Of a DNA stretch of 64,000 nucleotides, positions 33,024 through 41,933 are shown piece by piece. A program made the translations under genes and the position numbers. The DNA is from Tautonia plasticadhaerens (GTDB taxonomy: Bacteria; Planctomycetota; Planctomycetia; Isosphaerales; Isosphaeraceae), in the NCBI RefSeq assembly GCF_007752535.1, contig NZ_CP036426.1:5580001-5644000 (forward strand), in the 5' to 3' direction. Under the pieces are notes generated by a model. The model made no database searches and had not been told where the DNA came from. It saw only the letters and a list, made by a program, of their open reading frames with translations. Each line of letters opens with the position of its first letter. Position 1 is the first letter of the stretch.

Positions 33024-35246
33024 TTACCCGAATCCGTCCGGGAGCCCGATCTCGGTGAGGGCCGATTGGACCGCCGGGGGCAGCTCCCGGCGGACGGCCT
33101 GCTCCTGGAGGGCGGTCTGGGCGCGGATCGGGGGGGAATCCGGGCCCGGGGAGAGTCGTTCGAAGCTGCCGTCGGGGTGGAGGAGCCGGGACTTGACGTT
33201 GTCGACGAGGTAGACGCCGAGGATGTCCCGGACGACCCGGGCGTGGAGGCGGGGGTCCTCGACGGGGAAGAGCAGCTCGACGCGCCGATTGAAATTGCGG
33301 GGCATCCAGTCGGCCGAGGAGAGGTAGAGCTGCGGGGCGTCGCCGTTCTGGAAGTAAGTGATCCGGGAGTGTTCCAGGAACTTGTCGATGATGCTGAGGA
33401 CCCGGATGTTCTCCGAGTGGCCGGGCACGCCCGGGCGGAGGCAGCAGATGCCCCGGACGATCAGGTCGACCTGCACCCCGGCCCGGGAGGCGGCGTAGAG
33501 GGCGGCGATGGTCCGGGGGTCGACCAGGGCGTTCATCTTGGCAATGATCCGGGCCGGGCGGCCTTGCTCGGCGTGGCGCCGCTCGCGGTCGATCATCTCC
33601 AGGACGCGGTCGACCAGGTGGAAGGGCGCGACCATCAGCTTCTGCCAGTCGTGGCCCTGGGAGTAGCCGGTCAGCAGGTTGAAGAGGGCCGAGGCGTCGT
33701 CGCCGAACTCGGGGCGGCAGGTGAACAGGCCGAGGTCGGTGTAGAGCCTCGCCGTGGTCGGGTTGTAGTTGCCGGTGCCGAGGTGGATGTAGCGGCGGAT
33801 GCCGTCGGACTCCCGGCGGACGACCAGCGCGGCCTTGCAGTGCGTCTTCAGGCCGACCATGCCGTAGACGACGTGCACCCCGGCCTTCTGGAGCATCCGG
33901 GCCTTGGAGATGTTGTTCTCCTCGTCGAGCCGGGCCTGGATCTCGACCAGCACGGTAACCTGCTTGCCGTTGCCGGCGGCCCGGGCGAGGGCGTCGATGA
34001 TCGGGTTGTCCTCGGCCGTGCGGTAGAGCGTCTGCTTGATCGCCAGGACCTGGGGGTCGACCGCCGCCTGCTCGATGAGCTGCACGACCGCGTCGAACGA
34101 CTCGAAGGGGTGGTGGACCAGGATGTCCTGCTCCCGGATCTCCTCGAAGATGCTCGGCCCCGCCGCCAGGACCCGGGGGAGCTGCGGCTCCCAGGGCGGC
34201 TCCTTCAGCTCGCGATACCCCTCGATCTTGCAGAGCGAGGCCAGGGCCGAGAGGGCGACCGGCCCGGAGACGCGATAGACGTCCCGGTCCTCCAGGTCCA
34301 GGGCCGGGGCGGTCTGGAGCAGGGAGACGAAGGCCTCGTCGGCGCGGTCGGAGATCTCCATGCGGACGGCATCGCCCCACATCCGCTTGCGCAGGTTCTC
34401 CTGGATGATGGAGAGGAGGCTCGACTTGACGTCGCTCTCCTGGATGCTCAAATCGCTGTTGCGGGTGACCCGGAAGGGGGCGTATCCGACGACCCGGAAG
34501 CCGCCGAAGAGGGAGTCGAGCCGGGGGCCGATCACGTCCTCCAGCAGGATGAATCGATGGGTCGGATCCCCCTCGGCGGCCGGGAGGCGGACCAGCCGGC
34601 TGAGGACCCCCGGCACCTGGAGCACGGCGTAGAGCTGCCTCGGCGGCTGGGCCTCGGGCCGCTCCCGGTCCAGGCGTTCGAGCCGGAGGATCAGGTTGAG
34701 GCTCTTGTTGTGCAGGTGGGGGAACGGGTGGGCCGGGTCGATCGCCAGGGGGGTGAGGACGGGATAGACCTCGGACTCGAAGTAGCGGTCGAGGAACTCG
34801 TTCTCCCCGCCGGCCAGGGCCTCCGGGGGGACGACGACGATCCCCTGCTCGGCCAGCTTCGGCAGCAGGTCGGATTGCCAGGTCTCGTGCTGCCGGGAGA
34901 CGAAGTCGCGGACCCGTCGGCCGATCTCGACGACCTGGGCCAGGGCGCTCATGCCGTCGGGGGGCGGGTCCTGGGGCTCGAGGTGCTCGTAGAGCTGGGC
35001 CTGGAGGCCGGCGACCCGGACCTCGTAAAACTCGTCGAGATTCGAGGCGGTGATGGCCAGGAACCGGAGGCGTTCCAGGAGCGGGACGGAGGGGTCTCGG
35101 GCCTCCTCCAGCACGCGCTCGTTGAAATCGAGCCAGCTCAGCTCCCGGTTGAGGAACAGCGAGGGGTCGATCGCCAGGCCCTCGGGCACCCCATCCGGGC
35201 TGGCGAAGGGGATGGGGATGGTGTCCTCTCGGATCGGCTCGGACAT
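33024..35246 (-). CDS. ppk1: Polyphosphate kinase 1
   Basis: Reversible polymerisation of ATP gamma-phosphate into polyphosphate, membrane-associated. The 740-aa protein has the N domain (FLNRELSWLDFNERVLEEA), the H domain, and two C-terminal PLD-like domains. The autophosphorylated histidine is H488 in RRYIHLGTGNYNPTT. The second conserved His motif is in ILSIIDKFLEHSRITYF, and AIKQTLYRTAEDNPII binds nucleotide. Length and order are those of standard PPK1. It is followed upstream (24 bp) by the endonuclease IV gene on the same strand, so they may be co-transcribed. Confidence 0.97.
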   Translation of the reverse strand: MSEPIREDTIPIPFASPDGVPEGLAIDPSLFLNRELSWLDFNERVLEEARDPSVPLLERLRFLAITASNLDEFYEVRVAGLQAQLYEHLEPQDPPPDGMSALAQVVEIGRRVRDFVSRQHETWQSDLLPKLAEQGIVVVPPEALAGGENEFLDRYFESEVYPVLTPLAIDPAHPFPHLHNKSLNLILRLERLDRERPEAQPPRQLYAVLQVPGVLSRLVRLPAAEGDPTHRFILLEDVIGPRLDSLFGGFRVVGYAPFRVTRNSDLSIQESDVKSSLLSIIQENLRKRMWGDAVRMEISDRADEAFVSLLQTAPALDLEDRDVYRVSGPVALSALASLCKIEGYRELKEPPWEPQLPRVLAAGPSIFEEIREQDILVHHPFESFDAVVQLIEQAAVDPQVLAIKQTLYRTAEDNPIIDALARAAGNGKQVTVLVEIQARLDEENNISKARMLQKAGVHVVYGMVGLKTHCKAALVVRRESDGIRRYIHLGTGNYNPTTARLYTDLGLFTCRPEFGDDASALFNLLTGYSQGHDWQKLMVAPFHLVDRVLEMIDRERRHAEQGRPARIIAKMNALVDPRTIAALYAASRAGVQVDLIVRGICCLRPGVPGHSENIRVLSIIDKFLEHSRITYFQNGDAPQLYLSSADWMPRNFNRRVELLFPVEDPRLHARVVRDILGVYLVDNVKSRLLHPDGSFERLSPGPDSPPIRAQTALQEQAVRRELPPAVQSALTEIGLPDGFG

Positions 35247-35270
35247 CGGCCGTCTGCCTCCCTCGCCCGA

Positions 35271-36209
35271 TCAGGACGCTCGGGCGGCCCGGGACCCGCC
35301 GGCCGCGTCCGCCTCGGCCGCCGCCTCCAGGCGGCGGAGGATCCGGAGATTGATCGCGTCGAGGTCCTCGCCGCCCTCGGTCCCCTTGGGCGTCTCCAGG
35401 ATCATCGGCAGCGCCGCGAAGCGGGGGTCGGCCACGATCCGGCCGAACGGCTCCAGGCCGAGCTCCCCCCGGCCGAGCCCGGCGTGCCGGTCGACCCGGC
35501 TGCCGCACCCCTTGACGCTGTCGTTGAGGTGCCAGGCCCGGACCCGGTTCAGGCCCACGATCCGGTCCAGCTCCCCGATCGTCTCATTGTACTCCGAAGC
35601 CGTTCCGAGCCGATAGCCCGCCGCGAAGACGTGGCAGGTGTCGACGCAGACGCTCAACCGGTCGGCATCGAGGACCCGGTCGAGGATCCCGGCCAGGTGC
35701 TCGAAGCGGTGCCCGAGGCAGCTCCCCTGCCCCGCGGTCGTCTCCAGGGCGATCCGGCAGGAGAAGCCGGAGGTCCGGCGGTGGACCTCGTCCAGGGCCG
35801 CCGCCACCCGGGCGATCCCCGCCTCCTCGCCGCAGCCGACGTGGGCACCGGGGTGGCTGACGAGGTCGACGACCCCGAGCGCCTCGGCCCGCTCCAGCTC
35901 GACGGCCATCGCGTCGATCGACTTCCGCCAGAGCGTGTCGTCGGGGCTGGCCAGGTTGATCAGGTACGAGTCATGGGCGACCGGGTCGGCGATCCCGGCC
36001 TCGGCCGTCGCCGACCGGAAGGCGGCGACCTGCTCGTCCGTCAGGGGCTTCGCGTTCCACTGGTTATTGCTCTTGGTGAAGACCTGGAGCGCGCCCATCC
36101 CGAGGGCGGCGGCGGCCCTCGCGGCCCGGTCGTGGCCGCCCGCGATGCTCAGGTGGGCCCCGAACTTGCGCCGGATCCAGGCCGGCCGTCCCTTGATCTT
36201 CGCGGCCAT
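35271..36209 (-). CDS. nfo: Endonuclease IV (AP endonuclease)
   Basis: Three-zinc apurinic/apyrimidinic endonuclease of base-excision repair, 312 aa. The metal ligands are all visible: FGAHLSIAGG near residue 20, LVSHPGAHVG near 110, IALETTAGQG with Glu near 145, VCVDTCHVFAAGY with Asp and His near 180, AWHLNDSVKGCGSRVDRHAGLG near 220-240, and ILETPKG near 285. ATG 36209 is favoured: 15 residues later the fold starts; the open frame extends to 36269. It lies upstream of ppk1 on the same strand. Confidence 0.93.
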   Translation of the reverse strand: MAAKIKGRPAWIRRKFGAHLSIAGGHDRAARAAAALGMGALQVFTKSNNQWNAKPLTDEQVAAFRSATAEAGIADPVAHDSYLINLASPDDTLWRKSIDAMAVELERAEALGVVDLVSHPGAHVGCGEEAGIARVAAALDEVHRRTSGFSCRIALETTAGQGSCLGHRFEHLAGILDRVLDADRLSVCVDTCHVFAAGYRLGTASEYNETIGELDRIVGLNRVRAWHLNDSVKGCGSRVDRHAGLGRGELGLEPFGRIVADPRFAALPMILETPKGTEGGEDLDAINLRILRRLEAAAEADAAGGSRAARAS

Positions 36210-36419
36210 CGCCGGGCCTCCCTGTCGCTGGTTGCCGGTCGTCCGAATCCTCCGGGCCGACCCGGCCACTGTAACCCAGGAGGCCCGAGGCGACCACGCC
36301 AGCTGATCAGTCGCTTGGCATTCCTGTTGCTGTACCTTCGTGCAGATGGCCGGCGTGGATCAATCCTTGTCGCCCGGCAAGGGGCGTCGGCCGGATGCGT
36401 CTCGCGAGGAGCGGCAGCG

Positions 36420-36680
36420 ATGGCGACCAGGAAGCACACCAAGGAATCCCAGGGCGACGCCCCCGAGGGGAATCGGGTGAAGGATCCGGGGGACTGGACC
36501 ACCGGCGAGGAGCCGATGACCGAGGCCCAGCGGTCGTACCTCCACACGCTGGCCGAGGAGGCGGGCGAGGAAGTCGACGACGCGATGACAAAGGCCGAGG
36601 CGTCGGAGGCGATCGACGAATTGCGGCGGAAGTCCGACCGGGTCTCGGGGGGCGATGCCGGCCCGAAGGGGAAGTCCTGA
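36420..36680 (+). CDS. DUF3072 protein
   Basis: Small soluble protein of unknown function, 86 aa. The DUF3072 core is clear: DWTTGEEPMTEAQRSYLHTL followed by AEEAGEEVDDAMTKAEASEAIDELRRK, and a Gly/Lys-rich tail. The first 30 residues are polar and probably disordered. AGGAG at 36406-36410 precedes ATG 36420. The opposite strand holds a large shadow; this frame is the one with family similarity. Confidence 0.88.
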   Translation: MATRKHTKESQGDAPEGNRVKDPGDWTTGEEPMTEAQRSYLHTLAEEAGEEVDDAMTKAEASEAIDELRRKSDRVSGGDAGPKGKS

Positions 36681-36904
36681 GCGAACAACACGGCCGGACG
36701 ACCCCCCCCGGCCGCCTCCCGGGCGGGCGGGGGGGCGGGCCGTCCCCGCTCCCCCGTCTCGATCGGGTGGGCAGGGGGCGGCCGATAGGCCCGTCACGGT
36801 GCGTGGTGTAAGGTGGGCTCGCACGACCCGGCCGACCCGGGGCGACCCGTCCGATCGGGGGATGGGCCGCCAGCCCCAGGGCCCGACACGATGCAGGACG
36901 TCGC

Positions 36905-37387
36905 ATGACCCGCCCGGCCCCCAGGCTCGTCTCGGCCATCGGCGTGACCCTCGCGGCCCTCGGGGTGGTCGGAGCGGCCGGGTTGCCCTGGGGGGAGCAC
37001 ACGCTCGCCGTCTCCCGGGACCTGGGCGGGGGAGTCGGCGAGTTCCTGACGACCGGGTGGTCCGGGAGGCTGATCCTCGGCCCGCTCTGGCTGCCGAACC
37101 GGCTGGTGGTGTTCGCGGCCGGGATCGTCTGCTGGTGCTGCTGGCTCCGGGCGATCGGAGTCGGCCGGATCCCGGCGGCCTTGCCGATCCTGTTCGCCCT
37201 CTACGGGGTCGCCCATGCCGGGGCGATGGTGTTCCTGTTCTCCGGGGGCCCCCGAGCCCGGGTCGGGCCCGGGGCGCCGCTGGCGGTGCTGGCATTCGTG
37301 GCGATGCTGGTGCTGATCGCCCGGGACCTCGTCGTGACCCCCGGTGGCCGACGAGGCGGCAGGGCCGATGGCCCTCGGCGATCTTGA
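36905..37387 (+). CDS. Small integral membrane protein, unknown function
   Basis: 160 aa with four likely membrane segments: LVSAIGVTLAALGVVGAAGL, RLVVFAAGIVCWCCWLRAIG, AALPILFALYGVAHAGAMVFLF, and LAVLAFVAMLVLIARDLVV. A basic C-terminus (GGRRGGRADGPRRS) should face the cytosol. I do not recognise a family. The region between the first two segments (DLGGGVGEFLTTGWSGRLIL) would be outside. It stands alone between DUF3072 and the pseudopilin-like gene. Confidence 0.75.
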   Translation: MTRPAPRLVSAIGVTLAALGVVGAAGLPWGEHTLAVSRDLGGGVGEFLTTGWSGRLILGPLWLPNRLVVFAAGIVCWCCWLRAIGVGRIPAALPILFALYGVAHAGAMVFLFSGGPRARVGPGAPLAVLAFVAMLVLIARDLVVTPGGRRGGRADGPRRS

Positions 37388-37598
37388 TTGAGGCGCCAGG
37401 GGCCTTCACGGGACCTTCCCGGGGAATTCACTTGACGGCTCCTGGACGATCGGGGATTTCCCTGGCGTTTCGGGGCCGACCGAGCAATCATTGTCGCTCA
37501 CATCCTTCAGGGATGGCGTACACCCCGTCCCCCGGCCGTCGCCGTGCGCGCGGCCGACTCCACGTCCTGATGATCATGAATCGCGGGTATTGAACACG

Positions 37599-38624
37599 AT
37601 GTACCGATCTCGCCGTCGAGGATTCACGCTGATCGAGCTGCTGGTGGTGATCGCCATCATCGGCGTGCTCATCGCCCTGCTCCTACCCGCGGTCCAGGCG
37701 GCCCGGGAGGCGGCCCGCCGGGCGCAGTGCACCAACAACCTGAAGCAGCTGGCGCTGGCGACCCACAACTACATCGACGCGGCGGGTTCGTTCCCCTATG
37801 CCGGCGGATTCTCCCCCCAGCGGGGCTGGGGGATGCACGCGATGATCCTGCCCCAGCTGGAACAGGGTCCGCTCTACGACGCCACGAATTTCGAGGACAA
37901 CGTCAGCTGCATGGGCGCGGCCACCGTCCGGACGGCCGTCATCACCGCCTTCCTCTGCCCGACCGACCCCGACCCGGTGACCTACGAGGACCGGGCGGTC
38001 CCCGTCTCGGGCTGCTTCGGCGACCCCGGGACCCCGGACGGGGCCAATGGGCTGTTCCGGGGGACACTGACCCACTACGTCGGCAGCTACGGGGACGGGT
38101 ACAACAACGGCCGGGCCGCCGACCCCTACGCCTTCGAGGGGGCCGGGGCCCGATACGGCTGCGGCGGCTGTAATTCCGACGGCAACGGCACCCCGACGGC
38201 CGACTGCCCCCAACCGACCGGCGCCTACGGCTCCGGACGCAACCACCGCGGCATGTTCGACTACACGAGCACCTCACCCCCCGTCCGGCTCGCCGGGGTC
38301 CGGGACGGGACGAGCAACACGATCCTGTTCGGCCACACCGCCGGGATCGTCCGGTCGAACAGCCTTGTCTGGTTCACCAGCACCGGGGCCATCAACGGCA
38401 CGAGCCTGCCGATCAACTGGACCCTGCTCCGGTCGACCCGCCAGGGCAGCCCCTTCGGCTCCAGCTGGACCGGCCGGGGCTTCACCAGCCACCACCCCGG
38501 CGGGGTGACCGTCGCGCTCTGCGACGGGTCGGTGCGCTTCCTGAAGGAGACGATCGACCAGCGGGTGTTCAATGCGCTGGGCAGCCGGGCCGGCGGCGAG
38601 GTCGTCTCGGCCGACCAGTTCTGA
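37599..38624 (+). CDS. DUF1559 protein with type IV pilin-like N-terminus
   Basis: Planctomycete surface protein, 341 aa. The N-terminus RRRGFTLIELLVVIAIIGVL is a full prepilin peptidase site with Glu+5 and a hydrophobic helix, and the next segment AREAARRAQCTNNLKQLALATHNY is the DUF1559 hallmark. The C-terminus has GGVTVALCDGSVRFLKETID, the usual H-X9-DG end. ATG 37599 places the leader correctly; the frame is open 108 nt upstream. A lipoprotein gene follows at 97 bp. Such proteins are present in tens to hundreds of copies per genome. Confidence 0.94.
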   Translation: MYRSRRRGFTLIELLVVIAIIGVLIALLLPAVQAAREAARRAQCTNNLKQLALATHNYIDAAGSFPYAGGFSPQRGWGMHAMILPQLEQGPLYDATNFEDNVSCMGAATVRTAVITAFLCPTDPDPVTYEDRAVPVSGCFGDPGTPDGANGLFRGTLTHYVGSYGDGYNNGRAADPYAFEGAGARYGCGGCNSDGNGTPTADCPQPTGAYGSGRNHRGMFDYTSTSPPVRLAGVRDGTSNTILFGHTAGIVRSNSLVWFTSTGAINGTSLPINWTLLRSTRQGSPFGSSWTGRGFTSHHPGGVTVALCDGSVRFLKETIDQRVFNALGSRAGGEVVSADQF

Positions 38625-38720
38625 GTTCGAGGAACGGGGATCACCGGCGGCGGGCCGGCCGGGCCATGGGCCCCGGGCGGCCTCGTCGCGCGACCGACGA
38701 GAAGGGAAGACGACGGCCCG

Positions 38721-39170
38721 ATGACCCGAAGACGAGCTGCAACTCAACTGATCGCCGCCGCGATGGCCGCGGCCGGCCTGGTCGGCTGCGGCGAGGACCG
38801 CGGCCTGGTCCCCGTGACCGGCACGGTGACCTACAACGGAGAGCCGGTCGCCGGCGGGGAGATCCTCTTCACGCCCCAGGACGGCTCCCACGCGGCCCGG
38901 GGCCCGCTGGACGATTCCGGTCGCTATCGACTCGGCACCTACGGACCCCGGGACGGCGCCGTCACCGGCATGCACGACGTCGCGGTGATCCTCCGAGGAC
39001 CGGACAAGCCGGTCCCCGAGGCGAGGAAGGGGCAGATGATGGAGGAGGATATGCAGGGGAGCGGCGACCCGCTGATCCCGGAACGTTATTTCTCCCCGCT
39101 GACCTCCGGCCTGACCGCCGAGGTCACCGACGACGGGTCGAATGAGTTCGACTTCACGCTGACCGACTGA
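38721..39170 (+). CDS. Lipoprotein with carboxypeptidase-regulatory-like fold
   Basis: 149-aa secreted lipoprotein, commonly found next to DUF1559 genes in planctomycetes. The signal peptide ends in GLVGCGED, giving a lipobox Cys at about residue 23. The mature part starts VPVTGTVTYNGEPVAGGEILF, the beta-sandwich typical of the transthyretin-like/CarboxypepD_reg group, and ends TDDGSNEFDFTLTD. It is downstream of the DUF1559 gene on the same strand with a 96-bp gap and probably belongs with it in the envelope. Confidence 0.88.
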   Translation: MTRRRAATQLIAAAMAAAGLVGCGEDRGLVPVTGTVTYNGEPVAGGEILFTPQDGSHAARGPLDDSGRYRLGTYGPRDGAVTGMHDVAVILRGPDKPVPEARKGQMMEEDMQGSGDPLIPERYFSPLTSGLTAEVTDDGSNEFDFTLTD

Positions 39171-39240
39171 TCGGTCCAGGGCTGCCCGTCGGGCGTCGGC
39201 CCCCGATCCTCGGCCCCCGGTCGGGGGGACTCGGGCCGGG

Positions 39241-39750
39241 TCACTTCGACGAGGCGGTGGCCATCACCCGGTCGCCGACCTGGCCGATCGCCGTCCGGGC
39301 CGAGTCGGCGACCTGATCCATGGTGAGGCCGGTCGCCCGGGAGCCCATCGAGACGGCGGCGTAGTCCTCGAGCAGCCCGAGCAGGGGGTCGGGGACGCCG
39401 AGCCCCCGGCTCAGGGCCATCCGGACGATCGGGGCGGCGCAGGCGACCCCGGCGGCGACCGCCGCGCCGGCGATGGCGACGGCGGTGGCGTCGGCCCCGC
39501 TCCCCTTCATGCTCTCCCGGGCGACCAGGGCGCCGGAGACCGCGTGGGGGACCAGGAGCATCGGCCGGTATCGGGGGGGGAAGACCCCGAGTTTGTCCAG
39601 AGCCATCTCCCCCAGGGCCGCCGCGATCCAGCCGGAGGCCGAGGACCTCCTCCGGGACGCCGCCAGGAAGGCCGGCCCGAGGGCAATCTTCGAGCCGCTC
39701 AATGCCGCCAGGACCATGGCCCGTCCGATCGGCGAGGTGGAGTCGATCAT
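39241..39750 (-). CDS. DUF4126-like membrane protein
   Basis: 169 aa, hydrophobic. Segments such as MVLAALSGSKIALGPAFLAA, a stretch with GEMALDKLGVFPPRYRPM, VPHAVSGALVARESM and AVAIAGAAVAAGVACAAPIVRM give three to four membrane spans, and the LLEDYAAVSMGSRA near the C-terminus fits the DUF4126 pattern. Function unknown. ATG 39750 places the first span at the N-terminus. The open frame continues to 40110 only as low-complexity sequence. It overlaps no other gene and is 113 bp downstream of a second DUF1559-like gene. Confidence 0.72.
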   Translation of the reverse strand: MIDSTSPIGRAMVLAALSGSKIALGPAFLAASRRRSSASGWIAAALGEMALDKLGVFPPRYRPMLLVPHAVSGALVARESMKGSGADATAVAIAGAAVAAGVACAAPIVRMALSRGLGVPDPLLGLLEDYAAVSMGSRATGLTMDQVADSARTAIGQVGDRVMATASSK

Positions 39751-39863
39751 GGTCGTCCCGCTCCCAGGTTGCGGTTGAGGTCGGCCGGGCCCGACGTCCA
39801 GGCCGGTCGGGCGGCCTCGGGATGCAAGAACCGAGCCGAGCAACCCGAGGCGAGTGATGGGCG

Positions 39864-40850
39864 TCAGTCGACCCGGGATAGGTCCGGGGCGGTCGCCGCC
39901 GTCGTCGCGTCCCGATAGCTCCCGAGTGCCGTCCAGACCGGGAAGGCGACGGACGTGGTGTAGGTCCGGACGCTGCCGTCCATCATCAGGACATGGACCC
40001 CCTCCACGTGCCCGCTGGAGGCCCCCATGGAGGCGGACCGGCCGTCCCGGGAGATGCAGGAACGACGAGCGCCGGGCGGGGCGGCGTGGGAATAGAGGGT
40101 GGACCGCCACCCGAGTTCGAGCCAGGATCGGCCGGCGTCGGTCCGGATCGGGGCGTCGGGGGCCTCGGGACAGCCCCCCTCGGGGATCGGGCCGGGGACG
40201 ACCTGGTAATCCCGGGACCGCTCGGAGGAGGATCCCGCCGAGCCGACGAGCCGTTCGGAGAAGGCGGCGGTATACGAGGCGCCGTGGCCGGCCTCCACCT
40301 CGGCGATCGACGCCGACGCGCCCGGCGCGAACGGGCCGAGGCGACCATCGGTCCGGGTGCCGGTGTTGGCCCGGTAGTTCACCGGGGCGGGGAAGGCCCG
40401 GGAGGTCGCGATCGGGTCGCTCGGGCAGACGAACCCCGGGAGATAGGCCTCGACGGACCGTTCCCCCGAGTCGTTCGACGGCGGGGCGGCCTGGGGGTCG
40501 AGCCCGCCGAGGTCGGGTACGCCGAACTGGTCGAGCATCGAGGCGAGCGGCCCCCGGGCAGGGCCCTCGGCCTGACCCAGCGGGGGGACGGCCGGCAATC
40601 GCCCGGTCGCCTGCTCGTACAGGCCCAGCGCGATGCCGATCTGCCGGAGGTTCCTCGCGCAGGAGGCCGACCGGGCGACCTCCCGGCTCCTCGTCAGCCC
40701 GAGCATCAGCAGCAGGGCGACGATCCCGAGGACCGCGACCACGACCAGCACTTCCCCCGGCCCGATCCCCCGGGGGCGGAATCGGGACCGTGATCGGTGC
40801 GGAATGCCGGGCGGTCGGGCGACGGGGGCGTAGGAGATTCGGGTTCGCAT
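39864..40850 (-). CDS. DUF1559-like protein with degenerate pilin leader
   Basis: 328-aa relative of the DUF1559 family. The usual RGFTLIELLVVIAIIG is here RGIGPGEVLVVVAVLG, so Gly-1 and Glu+5 are kept but Phe+1 is Ile; cleavage by the prepilin peptidase may be slower. The following SREVARSASCARNLRQIGIALGLYE and the near-terminal HVLMMDGSVRTYT fit DUF1559. A 28-residue basic leader precedes the cleavage site. It is transcribed away from the DinB gene, across a long promoter gap. Confidence 0.85.
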   Translation of the reverse strand: MRTRISYAPVARPPGIPHRSRSRFRPRGIGPGEVLVVVAVLGIVALLLMLGLTRSREVARSASCARNLRQIGIALGLYEQATGRLPAVPPLGQAEGPARGPLASMLDQFGVPDLGGLDPQAAPPSNDSGERSVEAYLPGFVCPSDPIATSRAFPAPVNYRANTGTRTDGRLGPFAPGASASIAEVEAGHGASYTAAFSERLVGSAGSSSERSRDYQVVPGPIPEGGCPEAPDAPIRTDAGRSWLELGWRSTLYSHAAPPGARRSCISRDGRSASMGASSGHVEGVHVLMMDGSVRTYTTSVAFPVWTALGSYRDATTAATAPDLSRVD

Positions 40851-41211
40851 CTCGGTTCCCGATCAGGTCGATCGACGGGTGCTGGACCGCCGATCATGCG
40901 TGCAAACGAGTCCCTACGGACACGCCGTCGGCGGGCCGGGGGGCCGCCGACGGCACCCCGGTTGCACCTGGCCCGGAGTCGCACCGGGGACATCGGCCGA
41001 GCCGGGTGTCCGATCGTAAGATTCTGCTCGAAAAGGAGATCCGGGTCGATCCTCGGGACCGGACGGCCGAACACGGCCGTCCCGACGATCGTAGAGGAAA
41101 TCGGTTGCGACGACGACCCGGCGTGCGGGATAATTGTTTGTCGTGCACCCCTGCCCCCGCCCTTCCCACCCGATGATCGCCCGGGCCCCTTCCCGGGCGG
41201 AGAATGGACAG
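40851..41211. other. 361-bp divergent intergenic region with hairpin
   Basis: No supported gene. A perfect 11-bp inverted repeat (GCCGTCGGCGG at 40924-40934 and its complement at 40944-40954) encloses a 9-nt G-rich loop, 74 bp before the DUF1559-like start. AAAAGGAGAT (41031-41040) looks like a ribosome-binding site, but no good start follows. A promoter candidate for the DinB gene lies at the far end. Confidence 0.55.
41105..41134 (+). promoter_or_regulatory. Candidate promoter of the DinB-family gene
   Basis: TTGCGA (41105-41110) and GATAAT (41129-41134) are separated by 18 bp, a reasonable sigma-70 arrangement. The -10 region and the ATTGTTTGT after it are locally AT-rich in an otherwise GC-rich stretch. 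The gene start chosen at 41212 would leave a leader of about 70 nt. Confidence 0.4.
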
Positions 41212-41709
41212 ATGGCCGACGAGACGCTGCTGAACTTGCTCGACGACGTCCGCAGCAAGACCCTCAAGGAATTGCAGAACCTCGACGACACGCACGCCCG
41301 ATGGGCCCCGCCGAACCTCCAGAATTCCTGCCTCTGGCACGCCGGCCATGCCTACGTGGTCACCGAGTTCCTCACCCTCAGGGGCCTGAAGCATGAGCCG
41401 CAGATCCCCGAAGGCTGGTTCAAGATGTTCAGCTGGGAGAGCAACCCGGCGCACATCTCTCCCGAGAGCTGGCCCCCCCTGGAAGAGGTGGTCGCGGCCC
41501 TGAAGGCCCAGCACCAGAGGCTCCGGGACGTGATCGCCGGGCTGTCCCCCGAGCAGCTCGACGGCCCCGACCCCGGCAATACCAACCGCACGATCCGCTT
41601 CACCATCATGCACGGCCTGCACGACGAGGCCCGGCACAGCGGGGAGATCTCGCTGCTCCGCAAGCTGATGTCGCGGTGCTTCGTGGTCCGGTCGCCGGCG
41701 GCGTTCTGA
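41212..41709 (+). CDS. DinB-family four-helix metalloprotein
   Basis: 165-aa protein of the DinB/YfiT fold, often thiol transferases or hydrolases of unknown substrate. It has the three metal His: CLWHAGHAYVVTEF near residue 45 and IMHGLHDEARHSGEI near 145, with the helical repeat between. ATG 41212 follows GGCGGAGAATGGACAG; ATG 41173 would add 13 residues and is less likely. It is 224 bp ahead of the PSD1 gene on the same strand; no DNA-damage box is seen. Confidence 0.85.
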   Translation: MADETLLNLLDDVRSKTLKELQNLDDTHARWAPPNLQNSCLWHAGHAYVVTEFLTLRGLKHEPQIPEGWFKMFSWESNPAHISPESWPPLEEVVAALKAQHQRLRDVIAGLSPEQLDGPDPGNTNRTIRFTIMHGLHDEARHSGEISLLRKLMSRCFVVRSPAAF

Positions 41710-41933
41710 GCCCACGCCCCGCCCCGAGGCGTCGCGACCCCCTCGGGTCGGGATCTCGGGGCGAGTGACGGCCCGTCGAACCGACTCGACGGGCCGACCC
41801 TCCCCCCCTGCCCTCCCCTAGCCCGATCGAGTCGCCGGGCGGCCGCGCCGCCCTCACCCCTCCCCCCCCGTGCCGGTGGTCCCGCCCCAGACGGGCGACC
41901 GCCGGCCCCCAGCCGAACCGGGAGCCGAGATCG

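Noticed and set aside
33066-36419. Plus-strand open frame across ppk1 and endonuclease IV
   Set aside because: Only its last 86 codons (DUF3072) have family similarity; the rest is a shadow.
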